A stretch of 64,000 nt of DNA, taken from NCBI RefSeq assembly GCF_023634845.1, contig NZ_JAMLJL010000013.1, forward strand, positions 48,403-112,402, read 5' to 3'. Shown piece after piece: positions 9,343 to 18,841 of the stretch; position 1 is the stretch's first letter; every line of letters starts with the position of its first letter. Both the position numbers and the translations under genes were made by a program. The notes beneath the pieces were generated by a model, which saw only the letters and a list, made by a program, of their open reading frames with translations, did no database searches and was not told where the DNA came from. Origin of the DNA: Flavobacterium amniphilum (GTDB lineage: Bacteria; Bacteroidota; Bacteroidia; Flavobacteriales; Flavobacteriaceae).

Positions 9343-10806
9343 TTATATAATCTTAAACAACATCCTTACACTGAAAACAATTACCAGAAATGCCACTAAA
9401 AGAATTGCTGTTTTTTGAGGCAGCTTTCCAGCCAATCTTGCAGCAAAAGGTGCCGCAAGCGAACCACCCAAAATAAGTCCGGCCACTATGTACCAGTGAC
9501 TGACTCCCAAAGAAGCAAAAAAAGTAATTGATGCTGCCAATGTCACAAAGAATTCAGCTAGACTAACCGTGCCCACCACATAACTCGATTTCCTGCCTTT
9601 TCCTAGAAGTGTCGAAGTAACAATTGGTCCCCAGCCGCCGCCGCCGAAAGCATCTAAAAATCCTCCTGCAAATCCTAATGTCCCGGCATTGTTAAGCTTT
9701 TGTTTTTCAATTTTTTTCCGGAATGCAATCGCCATCAAACGGATACCCAAAAACATTGTATAAGTGGCCAAAACCGTATAAGTTATCTTTTCATATTTAC
9801 TCCCGAAATAAACCAACAACAAAGCTCCGCTAACTGCACCGACAACACCCGGAACCGCAAGCCACAGCAATAATTTTTTATTGACATTGCCAAATTTGTA
9901 ATGGGAAAAACCGGTAATTCCGCTGGAAAACATCTCAGCTGTATGAATACTTCCGCTGATAGCCGGCAATTTCACCCCAAACAACATCATACTCGTCGCA
10001 CAGGTAACCCCGTACCCCAATCCCAGGGCACCGTCGACAAGTTGGGCAAAGAAGCCTACCAGTATCATAATAAAAAAAGCGGAAGGTATCGCACTCACAA
10101 AAGCACTTACATCTTGAAAAGAAACAACAGTAGCCAATCCATACCCAAAAAAAACAGAAAGAAATATGGCTGCAATGTCAAATGTTAGTCTTTTATATTT
10201 TTTTGTAGCCTTTTTTGCTTCCTTCTTGTTTGATTTAGTAACTAATCCTTCCGTAACCGAATTCAATGAATCCAGTTTCGCTTTCAAATCACCTTTATGC
10301 TGCTCGCGGAAAGCATTCAGATTCACGATGCTGTCATTGATGTTTTCCGGAATTGATTCTTCCAGATGCTCACGTAAACGTCTTGCCAACACCGGCGACT
10401 TCCCATTGGTTGAAATGGCAATTTTCAAATGGCCTTTCTTAACAATTGAACCCAAATAAAAATCACACAAATCAGGCTGATCAGCAGCATTGACCAATAT
10501 CCCGCGTTCATTTGCCCTATCCCTGATTTCTGTATTCAAAACTGTATTTTCAGTAGCTATGATTACAAAATCGGCAAATTCCAGATCATCGTGGGAATAA
10601 GATCTCTCCGCCCACTCAACATGTGAATTATTCTCCAACACCTTTCGCAATTCAGCATTGATTTCTTTAGCCACAACTTTAATCGGTGTAAGCGGATTTT
10701 GTTTTAAAAGTGTATTTGTCTTCTCTAAACCAACATTTCCGCCCCCAACAATAAGGAAGCGGAAAGTATCTGTTTTTAAGAAAATCGGAAAAAGTGTATT
10801 TCCCAT
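9343..10806 (-). CDS. Siroheme synthase N-domain fused to a TauE/SafE (TSUP) transporter
   Basis: A 487-residue fusion. Residues 1 to about 205 are a precorrin-2 dehydrogenase/sirohydrochlorin ferrochelatase domain, with the Rossmann motif FLIVGGGNVGLEK and the NAADQPDLCDF and STNGKSPVLARRLREHLE segments. Residues about 210-487 are a membrane domain of about eight helices with the TauE/SafE signature AQLVDGALGLGYGV. It would finish siroheme for the sulfite reductase encoded upstream and move sulfite, sulfate or another sulfur anion across the inner membrane. It is the last gene of the operon, 37 bases after the TonB receptor. The transported anion and its direction are not deducible from sequence. 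Confidence 0.9.
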   Translation of the reverse strand: MGNTLFPIFLKTDTFRFLIVGGGNVGLEKTNTLLKQNPLTPIKVVAKEINAELRKVLENNSHVEWAERSYSHDDLEFADFVIIATENTVLNTEIRDRANERGILVNAADQPDLCDFYLGSIVKKGHLKIAISTNGKSPVLARRLREHLEESIPENINDSIVNLNAFREQHKGDLKAKLDSLNSVTEGLVTKSNKKEAKKATKKYKRLTFDIAAIFLSVFFGYGLATVVSFQDVSAFVSAIPSAFFIMILVGFFAQLVDGALGLGYGVTCATSMMLFGVKLPAISGSIHTAEMFSSGITGFSHYKFGNVNKKLLLWLAVPGVVGAVSGALLLVYFGSKYEKITYTVLATYTMFLGIRLMAIAFRKKIEKQKLNNAGTLGFAGGFLDAFGGGGWGPIVTSTLLGKGRKSSYVVGTVSLAEFFVTLAASITFFASLGVSHWYIVAGLILGGSLAAPFAARLAGKLPQKTAILLVAFLVIVFSVRMLFKII

Positions 10807-10843
10807 TTTTAATTTGTTTTTGTTTGTTGATAATTACTCGGTT

Positions 10844-13417
10844 TTATTCCAAAACATATTTCAATGTAATCCCATACGTTCTCGGATCACCTAAAACTGC
10901 GGCATAATGACCTGCATTCCCGGCACCCGGAAGTAACTGCTCGTAATAGTCTTTATTAAACAGATTTCGTCCCCATACCGAAACAGACAATCCGTTTGAT
11001 GTTCTGAATCCGAAACGTCCGTTGAATAGCGTATACCCTTCAACATTCAAATACTTTGACGGCGACGGACTGGATGAAAATTCTGATCTGAAATAAGAAT
11101 CCAAAGCGGCAAAAAACTGCCCTTCTCTTTTTAAGAATTTTGCCGCAGTTGCATATTCAGAACCAAAAGCGCCTGTCCATTTTGAAATTCCCGGCAATCT
11201 TCCCCCGGAAACATCTTTGAATGCCTGAGCAGATCCGGTTTCTTCCAATGGAACCGGTGCATTTTTAAATGACACATATTTTCCGTCTGTATAAGACAAA
11301 CTACCGTTAAAATTCAAAACGTCAAGCACTCTTATATTTCCTTCCAACTCAATTCCCCTTACCCTTACTTTTTCAGCATTGGAAAGATAACCTCTGTTCA
11401 CACCCAACTCAGCCGTTTGAACCTGAGTCTGGTAATCTTTAATATCCGTATTGTAAAGTGTTACGTTGAAACGCGAATTAGAGGTTGGATTACTTTTGAA
11501 ACCTACTTCAAAATGTTCAACTTCTTCCGGTTTGATGATTGCAAGTTCTGTTAATGGCGCTCCATTTGCAGTTGGCAACCCACCTAGATTTACCCCGACC
11601 GGTTTAAAGTTTCGGGCATAGGTTACAAACGAATTGGCTTTCTCCGAAAATTTATAACTGGCTGTTAATTGTCCTGAATAATTGTTGTCAGAAACATTGG
11701 CTTTAAAAGCCTGGTCTGAATATACCAACTTCTTCAAAGCGATCAAGTCAGGATCATTGGTCTCAAGTCCACCATAGGTTTTACGATCAAAATCCACTTC
11801 TTTTTCATCATAATTATAGCGTAAGCCCGGCAATAAGTGAAATTTTGGTGTTACAGCCCAATCTAACTGACCGAAAATTGCCCCACTGAACGTTTTTAAA
11901 TCTGATTTCGTTTTTATCCCATAGCCTTCAAATAATCCTGGCGTTTGCCAGTCAGAACTTGTTGTACTTTGAGAAAATCGCCATTGTGCATTTCCGGATT
12001 CTTCTATATGATACGGATCAGAATTCAGGTTTTGATTAATTGCATAAACTCCGAAAACCGCTGATACCTTTTCCGAAAAATTACCGGCATAACGTAATTC
12101 CTGCGATAATTGTTGGTGAACCGAAGTTGCCTGTGACTTTCTCAACACTGACAGCCCTGTAAAATCCCTGTCATTCGAAGGATCCCAGTTCCAATAACGC
12201 CACGCTGTGGTCGATGTTAATTTCCCATCACCGATTTCACGTTCCACATTTAAAGAAACACCACCAAGATCATTATTCGAACGCCAAGGTGTGTCATGAT
12301 CAATTTTTCGGTCAAAAGCATTTGTTGAAGGCAATTCATACCCTAAATCGGCGATAATCTGATTGAATTGTCGGTAAGCAGCACGCTTTGTCGTAACCAC
12401 ACCCGCGATCACCTGAGCATAACCATCAGGACGCTGGCGTGAAAAATCAGCTGATAAAAGCAATTCCGTTTTTTCATCAGGAGTAAACAACAACTGTCCT
12501 TTAACTCCCAAATTATTGATATCATTAATATATTTTCCGGTTCTCACATTCTCAATAACCCCGTCTCTTTGCGTTCCGGAAAAAGATAATCTTCCGGCGA
12601 AATTTTTGAACAATTCACCATTCACCGAACTTTTGGCCTGCAAATAACCGTAATTCCCAAAGCTTACCTCAGCAGTCGAAGAAGCAGTAAAATTCGGCTT
12701 TCTGGTTGTTATATTGAAAGCTCCGGCAGTGGTGTTTTTTCCGAAAAGCGTTCCTTGCGGACCACGCAACACTTCAATACGCTCAATATCGATAAAATCC
12801 AAAGTAGTGGCTGCCGGACGGGCAAAATAAACGCCATCCACATAAAAACCGACACCCGGATCGATACCATCATTCGTCAACCCGAAAGTAGAACCCAATC
12901 CACGGATATTTAAAGTCGTATTTCTCGGATTCGAAGAATACAACTGTACCGAAGGCACCAATTCTTTAACGCGGTTCACATTAAAAGAACCGGATTCTTC
13001 CACTTGTTTACCACTCACTACAGCAATTGGGATTGGTACTTTCTGTACTACTTCTTTTCTTCTTCTTGATGTAACCATTACCTCAACCAAATGATTGGCT
13101 TCGGACTCCAACTCAATTATCAAACTGGCCTGATAAGACAAGACTTCAACTTCTTTAGCCTGATAACCTACATTGGATACGATTAAGACAACCGGAAATT
13201 GCAATTCCGGATTAATACTGAATTTCCCTTCTGCATCAGCAATTACAGAAACATTGGTTCCTTTGATTGCTATGTTCGCATCAGGAATAATGGTTTGACT
13301 TGCTTTATCCAAAACAACACCTGAAATTTGGTTTAAATTATCCTGGGCATAAGACAACTGACTGAACACAATCAGAAAAAAAACAACTAATTTTATATAC
13401 TTTTTACTATTTTTCAT
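10844..13417 (-). CDS. TonB-dependent outer-membrane receptor of the sulfur operon
   Basis: Outer-membrane active importer of 857 residues. A signal peptide (LVVFFLIVFSQLSYAQ) is followed by a CarboxypepD_reg-like domain (about 30-105) and a plug containing IERIEVLRGPQGTLFGKNTTAGAFNI (split across about residues 208-235). A 22-strand-type barrel ends in TYGITLKYVLE. No SusD partner is adjacent, so it is not a glycan-type SusCD system. It lies within the cysteine operon between sulfite reductase and the siroheme/TauE fusion, and a Cys-rich mini-ORF precedes it. This suggests uptake of a sulfur compound or of a metal or tetrapyrrole needed for siroheme, but the ligand is unknown. Confidence 0.93.
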   Translation of the reverse strand: MKNSKKYIKLVVFFLIVFSQLSYAQDNLNQISGVVLDKASQTIIPDANIAIKGTNVSVIADAEGKFSINPELQFPVVLIVSNVGYQAKEVEVLSYQASLIIELESEANHLVEVMVTSRRRKEVVQKVPIPIAVVSGKQVEESGSFNVNRVKELVPSVQLYSSNPRNTTLNIRGLGSTFGLTNDGIDPGVGFYVDGVYFARPAATTLDFIDIERIEVLRGPQGTLFGKNTTAGAFNITTRKPNFTASSTAEVSFGNYGYLQAKSSVNGELFKNFAGRLSFSGTQRDGVIENVRTGKYINDINNLGVKGQLLFTPDEKTELLLSADFSRQRPDGYAQVIAGVVTTKRAAYRQFNQIIADLGYELPSTNAFDRKIDHDTPWRSNNDLGGVSLNVEREIGDGKLTSTTAWRYWNWDPSNDRDFTGLSVLRKSQATSVHQQLSQELRYAGNFSEKVSAVFGVYAINQNLNSDPYHIEESGNAQWRFSQSTTSSDWQTPGLFEGYGIKTKSDLKTFSGAIFGQLDWAVTPKFHLLPGLRYNYDEKEVDFDRKTYGGLETNDPDLIALKKLVYSDQAFKANVSDNNYSGQLTASYKFSEKANSFVTYARNFKPVGVNLGGLPTANGAPLTELAIIKPEEVEHFEVGFKSNPTSNSRFNVTLYNTDIKDYQTQVQTAELGVNRGYLSNAEKVRVRGIELEGNIRVLDVLNFNGSLSYTDGKYVSFKNAPVPLEETGSAQAFKDVSGGRLPGISKWTGAFGSEYATAAKFLKREGQFFAALDSYFRSEFSSSPSPSKYLNVEGYTLFNGRFGFRTSNGLSVSVWGRNLFNKDYYEQLLPGAGNAGHYAAVLGDPRTYGITLKYVLE

Positions 13418-13460
13418 TTTTATTATTTTATGTGATTTATATGTTTTAATTGATTTACTG

Positions 13461-13490
13461 CTAGCAACAGCAGCAACTACACAAAACCAT
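13461..13490 (-). CDS. Cys-rich mini-ORF before the TonB receptor
   Basis: A 9-codon ORF, MVLCSCCCC, with five Cys codons, four of them consecutive just before the TAG stop. An in-frame GTG at 13496 gives MKMVLCSCCCC. It lies in the 129-base gap between sulfite reductase and the TonB receptor gene. Unlike the other leaders, no terminator hairpin follows, so cysteine-dependent stalling would have to act on receptor translation, on Rho, or on mRNA stability. The codon run makes chance unlikely, but translation is unproven. Confidence 0.6.
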   Translation of the reverse strand: MVLCSCCCC

Positions 13491-13546
13491 TTTCACATAA
13501 TTCTGACTCAAAAAATATGTCCTTCGTCCTTCGTTAGTATTTATTC

Positions 13547-15193
13547 TCATTTTTCTAAAATTACCCGGTAAGCATAATCACCGAAAGTTTCTGTTTCCAG
13601 TCTTTCTTCAACATATCTTCCCAATAAGACATCAACTTCTTCCAGAATCTGGCTTTCCGTTTGCTTTTCTTTATAAATTCTATTCAATCTTTCTCCGAAA
13701 CGGTCGCCACCCAACATGAAATTGTATTGCTCAGGTCCTGTTCCGACGAAGCCTAATTCGGCTACATACGGACGGCCACATCCATTAGGACACCCAGTCA
13801 TACGGATCGTGATTTCATCGTTAGACAAACTGTGTTTCTCTAACAATGGCTCAATTTTAGTTACCAATTCCGGCAAGTAACGTTGTGCTTCTGCTAATGC
13901 TAACGGACAGGTAGGCAATGCCACACACGCCATCGAATTTTTACGCAAAGCACTTACCTGTTTTTCGATATCATGTTCCGCTAATAATGCTTCAATTTTA
14001 GCTTTGTCCTTATCTTCAATTTCACCCAAAATCAGGTTTTGGTTACCTGAAAAAATGAAATTATTGATTTTCAATTGTGCCAATTCATACAGGAATTGTT
14101 TCTGATAAGGCTTCACCACACCATGCTCTACAAAAAGCGTGTAAAACCATTTCCCTTGGTGGTTTTGTTCCCAACCATAACGGTCACTTCTCTCTGTAAA
14201 TTTGTATGGTCTTTCTTCTTCCAGCCCAAATCCGATGCGGCTTTCCAGCTCTTTCTTGAAGCCTTCCACAGTCAGTTTATCCACCGTATACTTCAATCGG
14301 GATAATTTCCGGTCCACACGATTTCCAAAATCACGTTGTACCGTCAAAATTTCATAAACAGCTTTCAAAGTCCTCTCTTCCGTATCCGTAAAACCGATGA
14401 TACTTCCCAAGCGGGAATACGTATTCGGGTTACCGTGTGTTGTAGCCAATCCGCCACCTATGGCGATGTTAAATCCTTTCAATTCATCATTTTCGACAAT
14501 CGCAATTAATCCGATATCGTTGGTAAATACATCCACATCATTACTTGGCGGAATAGCAATACCGATTTTGAACTTTCTTGGCAGGTATCGGTCTTCATAC
14601 AATGGATCAGCCTCTGAAGAACGCTCATAAATTTTTTCCCCATCAATAAAGACTTCGTAGTACGATTGTGTTTTAGGCAACAGCAACGTCGAAATCTTAT
14701 CGGCATACTCATAAATCTGTTGGTGGATAGGTGAAATTTGCGGATGCGAACTCACAATCACATTCCGGTTCACGTCACCACATGCAGCGATCGAATCCAG
14801 TTTGGCGGTATTGAATGCCTGAATAGTCGGTCGCAACTGATGTTTTAACAAACCATGTAACTGAACCGTTTGTCTGGTTGTGATTTTCAGAGTTCCGGTT
14901 CCATATTGTTCCGAAATTTCGTGTGTGGCAATCCATTGATCGGCACTGATCACACCGCCCGGAATACGCAAACGTATCATAAACGAATACAGTTTATCCA
15001 ATTTTTTAGCGGCTCTTTCGGCACGTCTGTCTCGATCATCCTGTACATACATCCCATGGAATTTCACCAGGGTTTCATCATCCGGACGCACATTACCCGT
15101 ATGATTATCTAAATCGATACTTTCTTTCAAAGTACCGCGAAGACCGTCGCTTTTGGTCTTTATATATTCTACTGCTGATAATTTCTCGCTCAT
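13547..15193 (-). CDS. cysI: Sulfite reductase hemoprotein (siroheme/4Fe-4S)
   Basis: Six-electron reduction of sulfite to sulfide in the cytoplasm. The protein has 548 residues from MSEKLSAVEY; an upstream ATG at 15214 is possible but less family-like. Two ferredoxin-like halves are visible. The siroheme/[4Fe-4S] ligands are CVALPTC (C-X5-C) and TGCPNGCGR (C-X3-C). Nitrite reductases share the fold, but the adjacent CysJ-like flavoprotein and the cysteine pathway genes support sulfite. It lies in mid-operon, 78 bases after the flavoprotein gene (57 from the longer open frame). Confidence 0.93.
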   Translation of the reverse strand: MSEKLSAVEYIKTKSDGLRGTLKESIDLDNHTGNVRPDDETLVKFHGMYVQDDRDRRAERAAKKLDKLYSFMIRLRIPGGVISADQWIATHEISEQYGTGTLKITTRQTVQLHGLLKHQLRPTIQAFNTAKLDSIAACGDVNRNVIVSSHPQISPIHQQIYEYADKISTLLLPKTQSYYEVFIDGEKIYERSSEADPLYEDRYLPRKFKIGIAIPPSNDVDVFTNDIGLIAIVENDELKGFNIAIGGGLATTHGNPNTYSRLGSIIGFTDTEERTLKAVYEILTVQRDFGNRVDRKLSRLKYTVDKLTVEGFKKELESRIGFGLEEERPYKFTERSDRYGWEQNHQGKWFYTLFVEHGVVKPYQKQFLYELAQLKINNFIFSGNQNLILGEIEDKDKAKIEALLAEHDIEKQVSALRKNSMACVALPTCPLALAEAQRYLPELVTKIEPLLEKHSLSNDEITIRMTGCPNGCGRPYVAELGFVGTGPEQYNFMLGGDRFGERLNRIYKEKQTESQILEEVDVLLGRYVEERLETETFGDYAYRVILEK

Positions 15194-15220
15194 ATTTTTA
15201 TAAGAAATAGTCATTAATGA

Positions 15221-15268
15221 TTAATGGACAGTTCATTTCTAATTACTATTCACTAATTACTAATTACT
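15221..15268. repeat. Short degenerate 7-bp-period repeat (AATTACT type)
   Basis: The gap between the sulfite reductase genes holds repeats of AATTACT or variants (TAATTACTATTCACTAATT, then ACTAATTACTT). Similar 7-bp-periodic spacers with different units occur at 37341-37369, 40018-40098 and 41820-41885. Confidence 0.6.
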
Positions 15269-15271
15269 TCA

Positions 15272-16966
15272 TTAATACACGTCTTTTTGATATTTCCCTT
15301 GGTTTTCCAATGTTTCCAGAACTTGTTTTGCTTCTTCAACTGAAATATTGCGTTCTTTTGCAATCACTTCCAGAATAGCCTGTTCCACATCCTGGCTCAT
15401 CGGATTTTTCTGTCCGCAGATGTAAATTCCCGCACCGTTTTCCAACCAGTTATTGAATTCTTGTGCTTTTTCACGGATGCGGTCCTGCACATAAATCTTG
15501 CGTTCCTGATCTCTTGAGAAAGCCGTATCCAGTTTGGTTAAAACACCGGTTGTCAGCCATTCCTGAATTTCAGTCTGGTAGTAAAAATCCAATACGAAAT
15601 GCTGCTCCCCGAAGAATAACCAGTTTTTTCCTTCAGCTCCGGTTACATCACGGTGTGCCAGGAAACTTCTGAACGGTGCGATGCCTGTTCCCGGCCCGAT
15701 AAGGATAATATCCGTTTCATCATCCGGCAATCTGAAATTCTGGTTTTTGTGGATATAGAATTCCAATGCTGAATCCAAAGGAAAATCAGCCAAGAACTGA
15801 GAAGCCAATCCTGTTTTAGTTGTTGAACCAACCTGGAATGTATTCAAGTTCACCGTTAAATGCACTTGCCCGTCATGCGCTTCAGCAGAAGACGAAATCG
15901 AATACAAACGCGGCGCAATCGGTAATAAAACTTCAATCAAAGATTCAATTTCTAGTCCCGCTGGTTTTGGATATTGCTTCAAAACATCAATCAAATCAGC
16001 TTTTTCAGATGCAATTTCAGCTTCTAACAAATTCCCGATTTGTTCCAAAGAACGCTTGCTTAATCCTTTGATATTTCTTTCATGCAACCATTTTTCGGCT
16101 GTTGCTTTCTGCTCTTTAATTGTAATTTCTTTTGCCGAATCAGTTCCGAAATAATTCAAAATGAATTGTACCTCATCCTGATTATTCTTTGGTACAATCC
16201 CCAAAGCATCTCCAGGCTCATACGCCACTTCGTCATCTGAAGTAATCTCGATATGATACGTTTGCTTATTCGAACCGGTATCGTTCAGAATCACTCTGTG
16301 ACTGATAACACCTGTATAATTCTTTTTGTGGGAAACTGTCGGCACTGATTTAGCTACAACCGGTTCAGCATTTTGATTTTGGAAAACTTTCTTCAAATCA
16401 GCCTCCCAATTTGTAACCGCATCAGCAAAATCCACATCCGCTTTTACCAATGGCAACAAACGTTTTGCTCCTTTTTCAGCCAAAACCTCGTCCAATAAAA
16501 GTCCGGCATTACAAAATAAAGGATACGATGAATCACCCAAACCTAACACAGCGAATGAAACTTTACTTAAATTCACTTCTGAAGCTTTCAATTTTTCATA
16601 AAAAGCCACGGCATTTTGGGGAAATTCACCTTCGCCCTGTGTGCTCATCACAAAAAGCACCAAACTTTCCTTTTCAAGTTTTGAAGCATCAAATTGGAAT
16701 ACATCAACAGCTTTTGCCTGGATTTTATCTTTTTTGAATGACGCCAGTAAGCCGGACGCCACTTTTTTAGAATTCCCGGTTTCGGTACCATAGATAATCA
16801 ATGGTTTCAATGCCACCGGAACGGCAGTTGGAACAGCAGGGATACTAACACCCAAACGGCTTTGATCCAGGAAACCGGCCAAATAGCCTTTAGTCCAGAT
16901 GATTTCTTCGCTTGATGCATTTTGCACCAATTGCTGTAATAAACTTAATTTAGTATCAGATAGCAT
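15272..16966 (-). CDS. cysJ: Sulfite reductase flavoprotein (CysJ-like)
   Basis: Delivers NADPH electrons to the sulfite reductase hemoprotein. The protein has 564 residues. A flavodoxin domain occupies about residues 52-190 (IIYGTETGNSKKVA, STQGEGEFP). An FAD-binding ferredoxin-reductase-type domain follows (RLYSISSSAEAH), then an NADPH-binding domain (LIGPGTGIAPFRSFLAHR, ending YQKDVY). Its length and order match CysJ and NADPH-dependent diflavin reductases. The start overlaps the end of the upstream cobA-like gene by 11 bases, showing tight coupling of siroheme supply and reductase. Confidence 0.95.
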   Translation of the reverse strand: MLSDTKLSLLQQLVQNASSEEIIWTKGYLAGFLDQSRLGVSIPAVPTAVPVALKPLIIYGTETGNSKKVASGLLASFKKDKIQAKAVDVFQFDASKLEKESLVLFVMSTQGEGEFPQNAVAFYEKLKASEVNLSKVSFAVLGLGDSSYPLFCNAGLLLDEVLAEKGAKRLLPLVKADVDFADAVTNWEADLKKVFQNQNAEPVVAKSVPTVSHKKNYTGVISHRVILNDTGSNKQTYHIEITSDDEVAYEPGDALGIVPKNNQDEVQFILNYFGTDSAKEITIKEQKATAEKWLHERNIKGLSKRSLEQIGNLLEAEIASEKADLIDVLKQYPKPAGLEIESLIEVLLPIAPRLYSISSSAEAHDGQVHLTVNLNTFQVGSTTKTGLASQFLADFPLDSALEFYIHKNQNFRLPDDETDIILIGPGTGIAPFRSFLAHRDVTGAEGKNWLFFGEQHFVLDFYYQTEIQEWLTTGVLTKLDTAFSRDQERKIYVQDRIREKAQEFNNWLENGAGIYICGQKNPMSQDVEQAILEVIAKERNISVEEAKQVLETLENQGKYQKDVY

Positions 16967-17777
16967 TTTGATAAATTATTTTATGGTTATCGAAATAAGA
17001 TTCTGTTGCATTTTTCTCAGTGAACCAATTAAATTGATGATGTAAATTGACCACCTTACCAATAATCAATAAAGTCGGTACATACTCAAATTCAGGTAAA
17101 GACTGCTGCTGGATTTCCTCAAAAGAGAATACTCTCGTTTTTTGGTCCGGAGTTGTAGCCTGTTGCACCACCGCAATTCCTTTTGTCACATCAATGCTGT
17201 GATCTAAAAGCTGCTGGGTTAAAGCATCCAGACGCTGACCGCTCATGTAAAAAACCAAAGTATCTTCGGTAGTAGCCCAATCGTTCCACTGATGTGGAGC
17301 AACTGTATTCAAATCATACAAAGTCAGAAAACGGACACCTCTGGAATATTCCCTTGCAGTTAACGGAATTCCGGTGTAAGCCGCCGCTCCGAAAGCTGCT
17401 GAAATACCCGGCACTATTTCATACTGGATTTCATTCGCAACCAAAACACGCAACTCATCCAGAACATTTGAAAACAAGGAGGCATCTCCTCCTTTTAACC
17501 GAAGCACCAGTTTCCCCTGCAACGCAAACTCGACCATTAAGTCGTTGATATCCTTTTGCGGCGTATGAATTCCTTTGGAACATTGTTTTCCCACATAGAT
17601 AACCTCAGCATCTTTATTTGCATATTCTTCAATCAATACCGGTGAAACCAAACGGTCCGTTAAGACCACATCGGCAGTTTGCAGGTATTTGAGTGCTTTC
17701 AGACTGATCAAATCCGGATCACCCGGACCGGCTCCCGCCAGTATCACTTTTCCTGTATTTTTAAGTATCTTTTTCAT
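16956..17777 (-). CDS. cobA: Uroporphyrinogen-III C-methyltransferase (siroheme pathway)
   Basis: SAM-dependent double methylation of uroporphyrinogen III to precorrin-2. The 273-residue protein shows the family motifs VILAGAGPGDPDLISLKAL near the N-terminus, LRLKGGDASLFS and VPGISAAFGAAAYTGIPLT. The following two pathway steps are carried by the siroheme domain fused to TauE at the operon end, so the CysG functions are split across two proteins. It overlaps cysJ by 11 bases. A 113-base gap containing a CGGGGC/GCCCCG dyad separates it from cysM upstream. Confidence 0.95.
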   Translation of the reverse strand: MKKILKNTGKVILAGAGPGDPDLISLKALKYLQTADVVLTDRLVSPVLIEEYANKDAEVIYVGKQCSKGIHTPQKDINDLMVEFALQGKLVLRLKGGDASLFSNVLDELRVLVANEIQYEIVPGISAAFGAAAYTGIPLTAREYSRGVRFLTLYDLNTVAPHQWNDWATTEDTLVFYMSGQRLDALTQQLLDHSIDVTKGIAVVQQATTPDQKTRVFSFEEIQQQSLPEFEYVPTLLIIGKVVNLHHQFNWFTEKNATESYFDNHKIIYQNAI

Positions 17778-17797
17778 TCGTCATTATTCTTTTTAAT

Positions 17798-17840
17798 CGG
17801 GGCATTTCATTTCAAAAAGGCATAGAATCCCCCAGCCCCG
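17798..17840 (-). other. Inverted repeat in the cysM-cobA gap
   Basis: CGGGGC and GCCCCG are separated by about 31 bases, with no T-tract after the 3' arm. It may be an mRNA-processing or stability element within the operon. It does not look like a standard terminator. Confidence 0.35.
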
Positions 17841-17890
17841 TTCAAAAAAACAAGGTAAAATCCTATTTATTAAACAATTAGATTATTTCT

Positions 17891-18802
17891 TTAGAAGAGT
17901 CCTTCTATAGAAAGATAGCGTTCACCAGTATCATAATTAAACGTCAGAATCGTAGCATCATCCGGTAAGCTTGCAGCCTTTTTTGCCACAGCTGCCAAAG
18001 CCGCTCCGGTAGATATTCCAACCAAAATTCCTTCTTGTTTGGCAATCGCCCTTGTATATTCAAAAGCTTCATCCTTACCAACCTGAATTACTTCATCGAT
18101 TAAATTCCCTTGGTAAATTTCAGGAATGAATCCGGCACCAATTCCCTGTATTGGATGTGGAGACGGAGCACCACCACTCAAAACTGGAGACAATTCAGGT
18201 TCAACAGCAATGACTTTTACGTTTGGAAACTTTTCCTTGATTACCGAAGCAACACCCGTTATATGTCCGCCTGTACCCACACCGGTAATGATGTAATCCA
18301 ATCCATCAGGAAAATCAGCCAGAATTTCCTGTGCTGTTGTTCTTTGGTGCACTTCTACATTTGCCTGATTGGCAAACTGAGACGGTGACCAGGCATTCGG
18401 TGTCTGGCTTACTAATTCGTTGGCACGCTCAATAGCACCTTTCATTCCTTTTTCGCGTGGTGTAAGGTCAAATTCGGCGCCATAAATCTGCATCAACTTT
18501 CTGCGTTCAACACTCATCGATTCCGGCATCACCAAAACCACTTTGTATCCCTTAACGGCAGCCACCAAAGCCAATCCGATTCCTGTATTACCTGAAGTCG
18601 GTTCAATAATTACACTCTCCGGTTTTAAAATTCCTTTGACTTCTGCATCTTCAATCATGGACAAAGCAATTCGGTCCTTGATACTATTTCCGGGATTATT
18701 TCTTTCGAGTTTAATCCAGATATTTTTATTGGCGCCATACAAACTGTTGATTTTCACAACAGGTGTATTACCAATGGTTTCTAATATACTATTTGCTCTC
18801 AT
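17891..18802 (-). CDS. cysM: Cysteine synthase (O-acetylserine sulfhydrylase)
   Basis: PLP enzyme joining sulfide to O-acetylserine. The 303-residue protein has the lysine motif [15 protein letters not shown], the phosphate-binding [12 protein letters not shown] and a [11 protein letters not shown] loop. Length and motifs fit CysK/CysM; the exact isoform cannot be assigned by eye. It lies 39 bases after the serine acetyltransferase gene, giving the last two cysteine steps as neighbours in the operon. Confidence 0.94.
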   Translation of the reverse strand: MRANSILETIGNTPVVKINSLYGANKNIWIKLERNNPGNSIKDRIALSMIEDAEVKGILKPESVIIEPTSGNTGIGLALVAAVKGYKVVLVMPESMSVERRKLMQIYGAEFDLTPREKGMKGAIERANELVSQTPNAWSPSQFANQANVEVHQRTTAQEILADFPDGLDYIITGVGTGGHITGVASVIKEKFPNVKVIAVEPELSPVLSGGAPSPHPIQGIGAGFIPEIYQGNLIDEVIQVGKDEAFEYTRAIAKQEGILVGISTGAALAAVAKKAASLPDDATILTFNYDTGERYLSIEGLF

Positions 18803-18841
18803 AATGTGTTGTGTGTTATTTATATTTATACTTGTTTTTTA

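Noticed and set aside
17798..17840. Inverted repeat considered as a terminator splitting the cysteine operon
   Set aside because: No T tract follows the 3' arm and the loop is about 31 bases, so strong termination is unlikely.
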